Shown in pieces: positions 16,418 to 23,170 of a stretch of DNA of 31,445 bases. The stretch comes from a virus. The position numbers and the translations under genes were made by a program. The DNA lies in the IMG/VR virus record IMGVR_UViG_3300050821_000766, positions 1 through 31,445 of that record. One strand, written 5' to 3'. Position 1 is the first letter of the stretch; every line of letters starts with the position of its first letter. The notes under the pieces are model-generated. The model was not told the origin of the DNA. It ran no database searches and worked only from the letters and a program-made list of their open reading frames with translations.

Positions 16418-16920
16418 TTACCCGTCGTCTTCTCGTCTCTGCGGCCCCGGCTGTCGCGCTCGCCCCGTTGCTTGCGGCTTGCGCTGGCAAGACCGTTGAT
16501 CAGTCCATCGCCACCGTCGTAACGGACGTGTCAACTATTGCGAACGGCCTTCAGGGCACGTTGACCCAGCTTGGGGCTCTCGGCGTTGCTGGCCTTACCC
16601 CGGCCATCGTGTCCACCGTGGGCAACTATGTTGCCGATTTGCAACAGGTAGCTACTCAGGTCAGCGGCGCTACCACTACCGCCGCCGCACAGCCGCTTGT
16701 CCAGAAGGTGGAAACCTACGTCAACACCATCGTATCCACCTTGGCCTTGATCCCCCTGCCGCCCCCGATTTCGACCGCTCTCCAGGCGGCGGCTATCCTA
16801 CTGCCTGTCATCGAAGTTGCAGTCGGTCTGCTGGTTCCGCCGACGAATGGGGCATCCCCCGGCATGACGCCGGACCAAGCCCGGCTTGTCCTTCTAGGCG
16901 CGGCGGCGGCCAAGAAATAG
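16414..16920 (+). CDS. Lipoprotein, possible outer-membrane partner in lysis
   Basis: The product is 168 aa and starts in an ATGA overlap, with an AGGAG about 10 bases upstream. A Tat/Sec-like N-terminus with RR (MITRRLLVSAAPAVALAP) leads to a lipobox LLAAC, so Cys would be lipidated. The rest is Ala/Val/Thr-rich with a Pro-rich hydrophobic stretch (LALIPLPPPISTALQAAAILLPVIEVAVGLLVPP). It then has MTPDQARLVLLGAAAAKK at the end. It is the last gene of the plus-strand block and follows lysis genes. It could be an outer-membrane spanin-type protein, but it is longer and more hydrophobic than typical ones. It could equally be a surface protein. Confidence 0.6.
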   Translation: MITRRLLVSAAPAVALAPLLAACAGKTVDQSIATVVTDVSTIANGLQGTLTQLGALGVAGLTPAIVSTVGNYVADLQQVATQVSGATTTAAAQPLVQKVETYVNTIVSTLALIPLPPPISTALQAAAILLPVIEVAVGLLVPPTNGASPGMTPDQARLVLLGAAAAKK

Positions 16921-16935
16921 GCGGCTGGTTAAGAT

Positions 16936-16967
16936 TTCCGGGTGGGTTGACATCTACCTACCCGGAA
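16936..16967. terminator. Candidate bidirectional terminator between convergent blocks
   Basis: TTCCGGGTGGG (16936-16946) pairs with CCTACCCGGAA (16957-16967); one of the pairs is G-T. T16947-A16956 extends it to 12 pairs around an 8-base loop. It lies 15 bases after the last plus-strand gene and 26 bases after the end of the last minus-strand gene in their directions of transcription. There is no clean T-run on either side, so it may work poorly as an intrinsic terminator or may need a helper. Confidence 0.5.
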
Positions 16968-16993
16968 CATCCAAAGCCCTGTACGGGCAAATT

Positions 16994-17464
16994 CTAGCCC
17001 CCCGTATCAGGCGGCACGAAGCAAAGCACCCGCACTGAATACGTATAGTCCGTCCTACCACGGCTAGTGGACCAATCTTCTCGCAGGCACAAGTGCCCTT
17101 CCTCGGTGGAAGGATTACGTTCGTGCAAAACTAACTCGTCCGGTATCTTGATCCATGGGTCCGCACCCTTGGCGACCATGTATGCTGGCACCCGCGCCCA
17201 CCAGTCTCCATTGCGCACCTCGGCTTGGGTAGGCTCGCAGTCACCGGAGATGTGTATCTTGCCCTGTAGCGTGTCCATGTACTCATTGGCGTTGCAGCAG
17301 GAGTAGCCGTTCCCCGGCTGTTTCCACCCTTGGTAATACATATGATAGCGTTCGTGGGCTGTCGTATCCGGGTTTTGCGCCTGTGCATTAGCGAACAGCA
17401 ACATGATAAGAGCTACCGCCACAAACGCAGCGACAATAACAACGCCTGGCCTAAGCATCTCCAC
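16994..17464 (-). CDS. Exported Cys-rich protein of unknown function
   Basis: The product is 156 aa. The N-terminus MEMLRPGVVIVAAFVAVALIMLLFANAQA is a signal peptide or membrane anchor, with an AQA cleavage site before QNPDTT. The mature part has Cys residues (SCCNANE, DCEP, HLCLRE, VLCFVPP) and aromatic patches (HMYYQGWKQP, NGDWWARVPAYMV), which fits a disulfide-bonded periplasmic or surface protein. It overlaps the upstream gene by 14 bases and is the last gene of the minus-strand block. I recall similar short proteins in bacterial chromosomes, mostly of rhizobial type, but cannot name a function. Confidence 0.6.
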   Translation of the reverse strand: MEMLRPGVVIVAAFVAVALIMLLFANAQAQNPDTTAHERYHMYYQGWKQPGNGYSCCNANEYMDTLQGKIHISGDCEPTQAEVRNGDWWARVPAYMVAKGADPWIKIPDELVLHERNPSTEEGHLCLREDWSTSRGRTDYTYSVRVLCFVPPDTGG

Positions 17465-17723
17465 ACCTGTCCTTTATCTTCTGCTGTATGTCGTGCAGCC
17501 ACAGCCATTCGGCCGCCCAAAGTTTTTCTTCCTTCTTGAAGGCGTCGTCTATGACGGCAATCAAGTCAGGAGGAATGGGGTGCACCATGGCGCAGAACTC
17601 AGTGTATTGAAGCCGAAGGATTTCCTTGGCTTCGTCCCGTGTGATGCTCTCAGCCCTAGCTTTCCCCAAGGAAAGCACAAAGATGACGGCCAAGGTTATC
17701 AGAAGCCAGTCAAGCTTTCGCAT
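17451..17723 (-). CDS. Small exported protein of unknown function
   Basis: The product is 90 aa. MRKLDWLLITLAVIFVLSLGKARA is a signal peptide, cleaved before ESITRDEA. The mature 66 residues are helical and charged, with two Cys (TEFCAMVHP and KDRCGDA) and Trp-rich VH/WLW segments. The start overlaps the end of the DUF3310 gene by 14 bases. It is followed by another exported protein, so the last two genes of the operon both look periplasmic or membrane-anchored. Function unknown; superinfection exclusion is one idea. Confidence 0.6.
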   Translation of the reverse strand: MRKLDWLLITLAVIFVLSLGKARAESITRDEAKEILRLQYTEFCAMVHPIPPDLIAVIDDAFKKEEKLWAAEWLWLHDIQQKIKDRCGDA

Positions 17724-18036
17724 CTTCTTCCTCTATGAGCCTGTCCAGATATGCCTTTGCCTTCCGCAAATCTTCTACGCCGTTCTTGTTCTGCCAGCGA
17801 CAAACATACTTGATGACATTGCCTTCGCAATAGCCCAGCTTGTTCTTGACGATAAAGTCCCAAGGCTCGATGGCCAAGGCGGTGTAGTGGTGTGGCCGAA
17901 TTGGCCGGTGGATTTCTTCTGGTGACGCCACTGTAGTTTCTCCCCACACATGTTTACCGTTTGCCATTTCTGGACATCGAAGGCTGGCGGCCGGGCTATT
18001 CGTCTCGGCCCGGCATAGTTTGCATTGCATCACCAT
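17710..18036 (-). CDS. DUF3310 (SaV-like) protein
   Basis: The product is 108 aa from the ATG at 18036, which forms a TGATG overlap with the phosphoesterase stop and has GGAGG 6 bases upstream. A TTG at 18057 is not needed. A Zn-like CKLC motif is at the start. The diagnostic part is HHYTALAIEPWDFIVKNKLGYCEGNVIKYVCRWQNKNGVEDLRKAKAYLDRLIEE, which is the DUF3310 pattern (HY...IEPWDFI..N.LGY.EGN.IKYV.RW..K.G.EDL.KA..YL). The family is common in phages and lies among nucleotide metabolism and replication genes. Its activity is not established. Confidence 0.85.
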   Translation of the reverse strand: MVMQCKLCRAETNSPAASLRCPEMANGKHVWGETTVASPEEIHRPIRPHHYTALAIEPWDFIVKNKLGYCEGNVIKYVCRWQNKNGVEDLRKAKAYLDRLIEEEDAKA

Positions 18037-19187
18037 CACTTCCCTCCAAAGACGCAATCAGAATGCTTTTGGTTGGACTTGCGTCTCTCATCCAAAAAGA
18101 TTTGCCACTGCGCTGTAATCCCATGCTTTGCATCCACAAACCAAAGCGCTTGGCTTGGGCGGCTGTAAGGGACACGGAGATATAGTCTTGCATATTCATC
18201 GTATCCTTTCAGAGTACCGTTGACGATTACGGGAGTAGCCTCGCCGCGGGGAATGTAGGTATGCCAGTGGCCGATAATCATGGTGTCGAAGTCGCGGCCA
18301 ATGTGCGCCTCCGAGCGCCCCACCTTTACAGCCCCACGAGCGATAGGACCAAGCGCACCAATAATTCCATCGCCACCACGCACGCCAAGAGTGTCGCCAT
18401 GAGTAAGCAGAAAGCGATGCCCAAGAACCGAAAAATGGACATCTGTTTCCCCCGGAACAACAAAGTGAAACCGCTTATCATTCCTGAAATACCTTTCAAG
18501 CTGACAATAAAGGTTCCACTCATAGTTTTCAAATACTCTCCCTTTGGCCCTTGGCTTCATGGTAGTTCGCCCATGATTACCAACTACACAGGGGACAAAC
18601 ACTTTACCGAACTTGTCGGCTATAATCAGGAGCGCAGCTACTAACTCGTCCTGTAGTTCAATGAGGGATTGCTGGACGTGGCCATCGTTAGTCTCGCGCA
18701 ACTCCTCGTGAATGTTGCCGGAGATCATATCGCCGCCAAGGCATACGACGATGCCCGGATACTGCGGCTTGACCATATGCCGCATGGCCAGGTCGATTAC
18801 GTTAGCCACGAGACGGCGAAGGCGTTCCTTGGCAATGGCACGGTTGAAGCTGTTGACGCCGCCGACTTCTTCCTTGCGAACGATTTCTCCCCAATGCCAG
18901 TCTGACCACATCGTCATCGGGATGCCGGGGGCTCCGGCTACGCGCTCGCTGATGAGCCACTTGGGCGGGTTAATCTCTGGCGCTGCCAGGCTGTAAATTG
19001 TTTTACGAATGGAGAGAGCGGTATCGTTCTGGCGCTCTATCGCTTTTATGTCTTGAGCCAGCGACTTCACTTGGAAGCGCAGGCTACGGATTTCCTTATT
19101 CTTAGCGTCGCGTTCAATTTCATATTCATCAACGGACACTAGCTTGTCTCCTACGGTTGCGACAATTTCATATTCATCAACGGGCAC
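18036..19187 (-). CDS. Calcineurin-like metallophosphoesterase
   Basis: The product is 383 aa from a GTG with GGAG 8 bases upstream. The metal-binding blocks are D96-x-H98 in SDWHWGE, GGD (151-153), GNHGR (203-207), THGD (262-265) and GHWH (306-309), all in the expected order. Phage members are usually called metallophosphatases or nuclease-like phosphoesterases; the substrate is unknown. A coiled-coil segment precedes the catalytic part. The gene lies between small basic proteins and DUF3310. The first 16 residues are encoded by a 48-bp tandem duplication, so a second GTG with the same SD lies 16 codons in (19139) and could equally be the real start. Confidence 0.85.
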   Translation of the reverse strand: MPVDEYEIVATVGDKLVSVDEYEIERDAKNKEIRSLRFQVKSLAQDIKAIERQNDTALSIRKTIYSLAAPEINPPKWLISERVAGAPGIPMTMWSDWHWGEIVRKEEVGGVNSFNRAIAKERLRRLVANVIDLAMRHMVKPQYPGIVVCLGGDMISGNIHEELRETNDGHVQQSLIELQDELVAALLIIADKFGKVFVPCVVGNHGRTTMKPRAKGRVFENYEWNLYCQLERYFRNDKRFHFVVPGETDVHFSVLGHRFLLTHGDTLGVRGGDGIIGALGPIARGAVKVGRSEAHIGRDFDTMIIGHWHTYIPRGEATPVIVNGTLKGYDEYARLYLRVPYSRPSQALWFVDAKHGITAQWQIFLDERRKSNQKHSDCVFGGK

Positions 19188-19210
19188 TAGCTTGTCTCCT
19201 ACGGTTGCGA
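19115..19210 (-). repeat. 48-bp tandem duplication over a translation start
   Basis: Bases 19115-19162 and 19163-19210 are identical except for A at 19136 versus G at 19184. Each unit carries on the minus strand a GTAGGAGA Shine-Dalgarno and a downstream GTG with the encoded VDEYEI. The unit is 16 codons, so the phosphoesterase frame is kept. The stop codon (TGA) of the upstream basic protein lies in the right copy at 19177-19179 and is also repeated. Confidence 0.9.
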
Positions 19211-19404
19211 CGGCGTCGGGCGTTTATAACATCCCTGTGTGCCGCATGATACTCCCGGTCCGCCGCAGCCTTGGCGTCCCGTCTGGTCTTCCGATACGCA
19301 CGCATATACTCTAAGCGTTCTTCCCGGTGTTCGCGGTGGAACCGGCCCATCCGCTCCAGTTCTTTGTCTCGGTTAAGTCGGTGCCACTGGCTTGCTGGCG
19401 ACAT
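19177..19404 (-). CDS. Small highly basic protein, unknown
   Basis: The product is 75 aa from ATG 19404; a GTG at 19434 would add 10 residues and increase the overlap with the upstream gene. The protein is Arg-rich throughout (MGRFHREHREERLEYMRAYRKTRRDAKAAADREYHAAHRDVINARRRRNRRRQASAR). It is helical, with repeated YR/EY...H-type segments. This resembles the Arg/Tyr-rich linker seen upstream of some HNH (endonuclease VII-type) domains. No Cys or HNH part is present, so it may be a remnant, or a nucleic-acid-binding protein in its own right. It ends inside the 48-bp duplication and overlaps the start of the phosphoesterase. Confidence 0.5.
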   Translation of the reverse strand: MSPASQWHRLNRDKELERMGRFHREHREERLEYMRAYRKTRRDAKAAADREYHAAHRDVINARRRRNRRRQASAR

Positions 19405-19705
19405 ATACCCTCTTGAACTGTACCACGCACCCACTGGACGTGCGCACTACTACCCGCTTGACGGCAACCTTGCGGTCCTGCTCCGGATCGTCCCAATCAG
19501 GATCAAAGGCTACGTCCACCTTGCGGCCAGGCTTAAGAAGGGGCGTCAATTTCTTTTTGTGGCTGCGCTTCTCCGCCCAATGCTGCCCATTGCCCTGGCG
19601 TCCGTCGCGTTTACGAAGCAAGGAAAGTCTCCGTTTGATATAGTCTTCCGACACAGCCGGGCCGTACAAGTCACGCAGTTCTTCGGCAGTCGGCAAGGCG
19701 GTCAC
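19373..19705 (-). CDS. Small basic protein with predicted helical N-terminus, unknown
   Basis: The product is 110 aa from a GTG in a GTGA overlap with the upstream nuclease. AAGGA lies about 9 bases before it, which supports this start over an upstream ATG at 19762. The N-terminus (LPTAEELRDLYGPAVSEDYIKRRLSLLRKRDGRQGNGQHW) could be a small helix-turn-helix. The C-terminal half is Lys/Arg and Val-rich with beta character (KVDVAFDPDWDDPEQDRKVAVKRVVVRTSSGCVVQFKRVYV). No catalytic motif is recognised. Its place next to a nuclease suggests DNA binding, as inference only. Confidence 0.55.
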   Translation of the reverse strand: MTALPTAEELRDLYGPAVSEDYIKRRLSLLRKRDGRQGNGQHWAEKRSHKKKLTPLLKPGRKVDVAFDPDWDDPEQDRKVAVKRVVVRTSSGCVVQFKRVYVASKPVAPT

Positions 19706-20016
19706 AGTTTGATTTCCTTCAGCCAGATAAGCAAGTCTTCCATACGAATGATGCCGTACCATTCGCTGCGGTTCCTTCGGTGCATGACGACGGGCATTTT
19801 GGAACCAGCGTCGTGGATGGCCTGCTCCATCCAGTCGTGGAGGTTTCCCTTCTCCACGCGCTTGACTTCAATATGTACATTGGGAATGGAACTGACCACA
19901 TCCGGGCTCTCCGTACCGCCACTGAACTGCTGGCCACGCCTGGCCTCCACACCATGTTGACGGAGAAATAGCGCCGCCTCCAACTCGCCCCGCTTGCCCT
20001 TGGCTCTACTGTTCAT
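19702..20016 (-). CDS. PD-(D/E)XK nuclease, Holliday-junction-resolvase-like
   Basis: The product is 104 aa. The start has GGAGGG upstream. The visible catalytic pattern is Glu11 in GKRGELEAALFLRQHG, Asp in SPDVVSSIP, and E-x-K in HIEVKRVE. This is the core of small phage PD-(D/E)XK nucleases often annotated as Holliday junction resolvase. The RRGQQFSGGTESPDVV stretch and the SEWYGIIRMEDLLIWL tail are also typical. The enzyme would cut branched DNA during replication and recombination or before packaging. It overlaps the PAPS-reductase-like gene by 11 bases and the next gene by 4. Confidence 0.8.
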   Translation of the reverse strand: MNSRAKGKRGELEAALFLRQHGVEARRGQQFSGGTESPDVVSSIPNVHIEVKRVEKGNLHDWMEQAIHDAGSKMPVVMHRRNRSEWYGIIRMEDLLIWLKEIKL

Positions 20017-20749
20017 CTAACCCTCCGCATACCACACCGCATTCAATGTCTGGTTCTTCAACGTACCGCCCTGCTAGAGGGTCCAGTTCATCCAGATAGA
20101 CGCGCTTCACTTCACCGCCGCGACGATCCTTAAGAATTGTCGCTCCTAACTCGCGCTCTACCTTGGCCATACGGATGAAATCTTCTGGGAAATCTTGGCG
20201 TATCTTGTTCCAATAACCCATGCCGCCTTTCACGCAACCGATGCAATTGTTATTCTTATAGCCGAGTTGGTACATGCGTGGAAGTTCTATACCGGCGTGG
20301 CGCAGTCGAGCATAGCACTCGTCTTTGTCTATGCCTCTGTCATACAGAATGAAATCGGTTATTACTTCAAAGTTCTCCCGCTTAAAACGTTCGATACGTT
20401 TTCCCTCGCTGGCCGTGAACCCGAAAACCTGCACATCGTCTGGGCGTTGGTATTCTTTGCGGGGTATCTTTTTCATCTCCGTAGTACAGCGCGCACCTCG
20501 ATTACCCACTAGCCAGCGCGTCTTTTTGAACACGTCCATAATATCCGCGTACTCTTTTGAGTGTAGAAGCTTAATCTCCATCCCTATCCACCGCTCTACG
20601 TCCCATAGAAAGCGTTGATTGTCCGGGTGCTCGTAAGCCAGCGTATCACAGTACAGGACTTCACAGCGTTCCCCATATTTTTCCACGGCGAGCTTGGAGG
20701 CTATGGCACTGGCCGCACCACATGAGAACCAGGACAGAACTCGGTTCAT
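20006..20749 (-). CDS. PAPS-reductase-like N-type ATP pyrophosphatase
   Basis: The product is 247 aa with SD GGAAGGG directly upstream. The P-loop SCGAASA (residues 9-15) is the modified SGGxxS motif of N-type ATP pyrophosphatases. RCTTEMKKIP (87-96) corresponds to the conserved CT..LK-like block of PAPS reductases. CIGCVKGGMGYWNKIR (169-184) and the tail IECGVVCGG carry further Cys. Phage homologues often act on nucleotides, tRNA or DNA rather than in sulfate assimilation, and some are associated with DNA modification such as sulfur insertion. No reductase partner is seen in the window. A role in DNA modification is a hypothesis. Confidence 0.75.
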   Translation of the reverse strand: MNRVLSWFSCGAASAIASKLAVEKYGERCEVLYCDTLAYEHPDNQRFLWDVERWIGMEIKLLHSKEYADIMDVFKKTRWLVGNRGARCTTEMKKIPRKEYQRPDDVQVFGFTASEGKRIERFKRENFEVITDFILYDRGIDKDECYARLRHAGIELPRMYQLGYKNNNCIGCVKGGMGYWNKIRQDFPEDFIRMAKVERELGATILKDRRGGEVKRVYLDELDPLAGRYVEEPDIECGVVCGGLDEQ

Positions 20750-20759
20750 CTAACCCTTC

Positions 20760-22766
20760 CTACTTCCTGTAACGATCACCAGACCAAACTTCCGCCGCAA
20801 CGGGCACTTGCATTTCGCGCGCCCACGATGGCACGTCACACATGATATCTTCAAGGACTTTTTCTGTACTGCGCGGGTCATACTTAGGTTCCGCTACAAT
20901 CTCATCGTGTACGGTTAACACGACCGGCAAGCCGTTCTTCTCCGCCTTGAACATGCCAGCTACCAGCAAGTCCCTGGCCAAGCCCTGCACCACGTTCTCA
21001 GTCAGCAGGCCGCCAAAGGCATGAATGGTCTTCCACTGGCCCGTCTTCTGCGCCTTGTACTTCCACCCCATGCGGAAATCCGGTTGCTCCGGCGTGGACC
21101 ACGGCATCTCTTTCCGCTCTACCTCCGGCGCGAAGTACCAGAGCTTCCGGTCAGATGGGAGACGGGCTGATAGCCAAGCATCTTCCCTGGCGTAGGTTAC
21201 TCCATAAGCTTCATGCGGAGCGCCCGTGTCCACTGTCTTAAAGGCGGCTTCTTCGAGCCCCTTCCATACCTTGGGGACGCCAGGGGCCCACTTGGTTCGG
21301 TAGGCTTCGATGACGCCTTGGGCGAACTCATCAGTTTGATCTCGACAGTAACGGTCTTTGAACTTTCGCCAGCCCATTTGGAAGCCGCAACCAAGCACAG
21401 TATTTTTGCCGATATGCCGTTGTGATGTATGGTGCTGTTTATTAAACGAACCTTGGGGAGCACGGTAGATAGCTTCCGCCATATCGAGGTAAACATCTTT
21501 GCCCTCCGCCATCATCTGGCATTTGTCATGTTGACCTGCGAGTGCGAGAACGATCCGAGCTTCGATGCCAGCGAAATCCCCAACAACAAACATCCGATTG
21601 ACAGCAGGCACAAGAGCGTGACGAAGACCACCAACAACAACTTCGACAGCAGGGCCAAGTACCTGGTCAACATATTCATGGTCTCCCGTCATGATAGCGT
21701 CAACGACAACTTGCGGGTCAGGTGCTTCCTTGTCTAGCTTGATCGTTCCACGGGGGAAGTTTTGTGGCTGAAGCAGACGACCAGCCCATCTTCCTGGACC
21801 CGCACCGTGGTACTGGAGTAGCCCGCGAGCGCGCCCATCGTGGCAAACAACGCTCTCCATCCTCGCAAGCTTCTTGACGGATGCGCTGGAGACGAGAGAT
21901 CGAATATGCAGTGCTCGTTCAACGTGACCCGGAAGCCGGGGTAGCGGTTCGTCGGACGTATCGCCATCGTCTTCCACTTCCTCTCCTAGTATCCTGGCCA
22001 GGGTTTCCTTCTTCAGGTCGCCTAGCGGGTAGCCTTGGTCGTTGACCCATTGGAGGAACTTGTCTCTTTGGGTTGGCTTGACGCCGGTAAGCTCTGAAAA
22101 TTCTTTGACCAGAGGGTAAGATGCTCCAGCCACGATGACTTGTGCCTGTCGCACAAAATCGAGGTCGATACGAACTCCGCGTTCATTAATCTTTTGATCG
22201 AGCAACCACACGTCGCGCTCAGTTGGAGGAAGGTACCCAACTCTGTCGAGCAATGCCACTTGAGTATCGATATCCCGGAGGCAGTAGGAATATACTCTAT
22301 CGAGCTTAACATCCGAGTGGTCATAGTATCCCCACTTGTCTGGCCTGGACATGCCGATGGTAAGACGCGAACCCTCGGTGTCCTTCTGGTACGGCAACCC
22401 TAGCACACGGGCTGCGGATGCCAACTCAAGCGGAATATTCTTCATGGCGCAAGTGGCCATCGTGTCATGCCAACGGCTGTTAGGGATATCGGGGAAGCCA
22501 TACTGCGACACCATGATGTTGCGCCAGATGGCTTTCTCAAAGCCCGCGTTGTGGGCTACGAACATTATGTTAGGTTCGGCCGCCAACATGCCCAAAGCAC
22601 CTGGCTTTTGCGGCGGTACCCACAGCCCAACGTCAGGTTCATCCTTGGCCATGTGCCAAGCACAGCACAGTATCTCCGTCGTCACGTCTTCGGAGTAGCG
22701 CCAGGCTCCCGACTTCTTCAAGTCGCAGTCGGACGAAGTCTCGAAATCTAGGACAACGACACGCAT
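20760..22766 (-). CDS. DNA polymerase, family A with 3'-5' exonuclease domain
   Basis: The product is 668 aa from ATG 22766. Upstream in-frame codons (22970) are ignored because the protein begins with the exonuclease motif VVVLDFETSSDCDL (D7, E9). HNAGFEK and RWHDTMATCAMKN are further exonuclease-region blocks. Polymerase motif A is VGDFAGIEARIVLALAG, motif B is RHIGKNTVLGCGFQMG and motif C is VLTVHDEIVAE. The order matches T7-like and other phage family A polymerases. It is the replicative enzyme, together with the primase-helicase and SSB of the same block. There is no SD before the ATG; a 46-aa ORF ends 18 bases inside it, suggesting translational coupling. Confidence 0.95.
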   Translation of the reverse strand: MRVVVLDFETSSDCDLKKSGAWRYSEDVTTEILCCAWHMAKDEPDVGLWVPPQKPGALGMLAAEPNIMFVAHNAGFEKAIWRNIMVSQYGFPDIPNSRWHDTMATCAMKNIPLELASAARVLGLPYQKDTEGSRLTIGMSRPDKWGYYDHSDVKLDRVYSYCLRDIDTQVALLDRVGYLPPTERDVWLLDQKINERGVRIDLDFVRQAQVIVAGASYPLVKEFSELTGVKPTQRDKFLQWVNDQGYPLGDLKKETLARILGEEVEDDGDTSDEPLPRLPGHVERALHIRSLVSSASVKKLARMESVVCHDGRARGLLQYHGAGPGRWAGRLLQPQNFPRGTIKLDKEAPDPQVVVDAIMTGDHEYVDQVLGPAVEVVVGGLRHALVPAVNRMFVVGDFAGIEARIVLALAGQHDKCQMMAEGKDVYLDMAEAIYRAPQGSFNKQHHTSQRHIGKNTVLGCGFQMGWRKFKDRYCRDQTDEFAQGVIEAYRTKWAPGVPKVWKGLEEAAFKTVDTGAPHEAYGVTYAREDAWLSARLPSDRKLWYFAPEVERKEMPWSTPEQPDFRMGWKYKAQKTGQWKTIHAFGGLLTENVVQGLARDLLVAGMFKAEKNGLPVVLTVHDEIVAEPKYDPRSTEKVLEDIMCDVPSWAREMQVPVAAEVWSGDRYRK

Positions 22767-22888
22767 ACGTGATATCGCGTATTGGCCGGAACCGTTGCGG
22801 CTTCGCAGGAAGCTTCGGTCTGGTACGTAGCCGTCGTCACGGTGTGATCGTAACCGATGATCACCAGGAGCCACATGGCTGCGATCAT
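22748..22888 (-). CDS. 46-aa ORF with hydrophobic N-terminus, coupled to DNA polymerase
   Basis: The ATG forms an ATGA overlap with the TGA of the preceding zinc-finger-like gene. The product is MIAAMWLLVIIGYDHTVTTA, then TYQTEASCEAATVPANTRYHVCVSLS. A hydrophobic start (AAMWLLVIIG) looks like a weak signal peptide. Two Cys (28 and 42) with an SCEAA motif resemble small exported phage proteins with a YxTxxxCExA..C pattern. It ends 18 bases inside the DNA polymerase frame. Confidence is moderate because it is short, but the overlap and the need for coupling of an SD-less polymerase both support it. Confidence 0.5.
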   Translation of the reverse strand: MIAAMWLLVIIGYDHTVTTATYQTEASCEAATVPANTRYHVCVSLS

Positions 22889-23088
22889 CTGTGCCTAACC
22901 TTTCCCTCTTCAAAGCCAGCGGGAAGCAATGCCTTGTCGCGCATCTCTTCGACGCACTTGGTGATGCCATACTTGCAGGCCATCGGCATGGTGGCGGAGA
23001 AGACCGTTTTGTCGTCCAGGTTCACCGTGACTTCGCGCGTGGCGCGGCAATAGAAGCAAACCTCTCCGCGATTACGTAGCCTTGGCAT
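22885..23088 (-). CDS. Small zinc-finger-like protein
   Basis: The product is 67 aa. The start is well supported: GGAGG lies 5 bases upstream. It has C11-x2-C14 (VCFYC), then VNLDDKTVFSATMPMAC38KYGITKC45. The Cys spacing could bind a metal ion. Otherwise it is charged and has no known motif. Between the ssDNA-binding protein and the DNA polymerase, it may be a replication accessory, but no family is recognised. Confidence 0.65.
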   Translation of the reverse strand: MPRLRNRGEVCFYCRATREVTVNLDDKTVFSATMPMACKYGITKCVEEMRDKALLPAGFEEGKVRHR

Positions 23089-23170
23089 AAAGCCCTCCGG
23101 AAAAAGAACCGACGACAGAAGGGAGAGTTAGAACCGAAATCACCCTACATCCCTAATGCCGCCGGGTACG

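Noticed and set aside
16936-16967. Attachment site or origin at the block junction
   Set aside because: The hairpin is explained by convergent transcription; I see no integrase or iterons nearby.
22767-22970. N-terminal extension of the DNA polymerase
   Set aside because: The extra 68 residues are Arg/Ser/His-rich with no domain, and the frame overlaps the 46-aa ORF and the zinc-finger-like gene in other frames.
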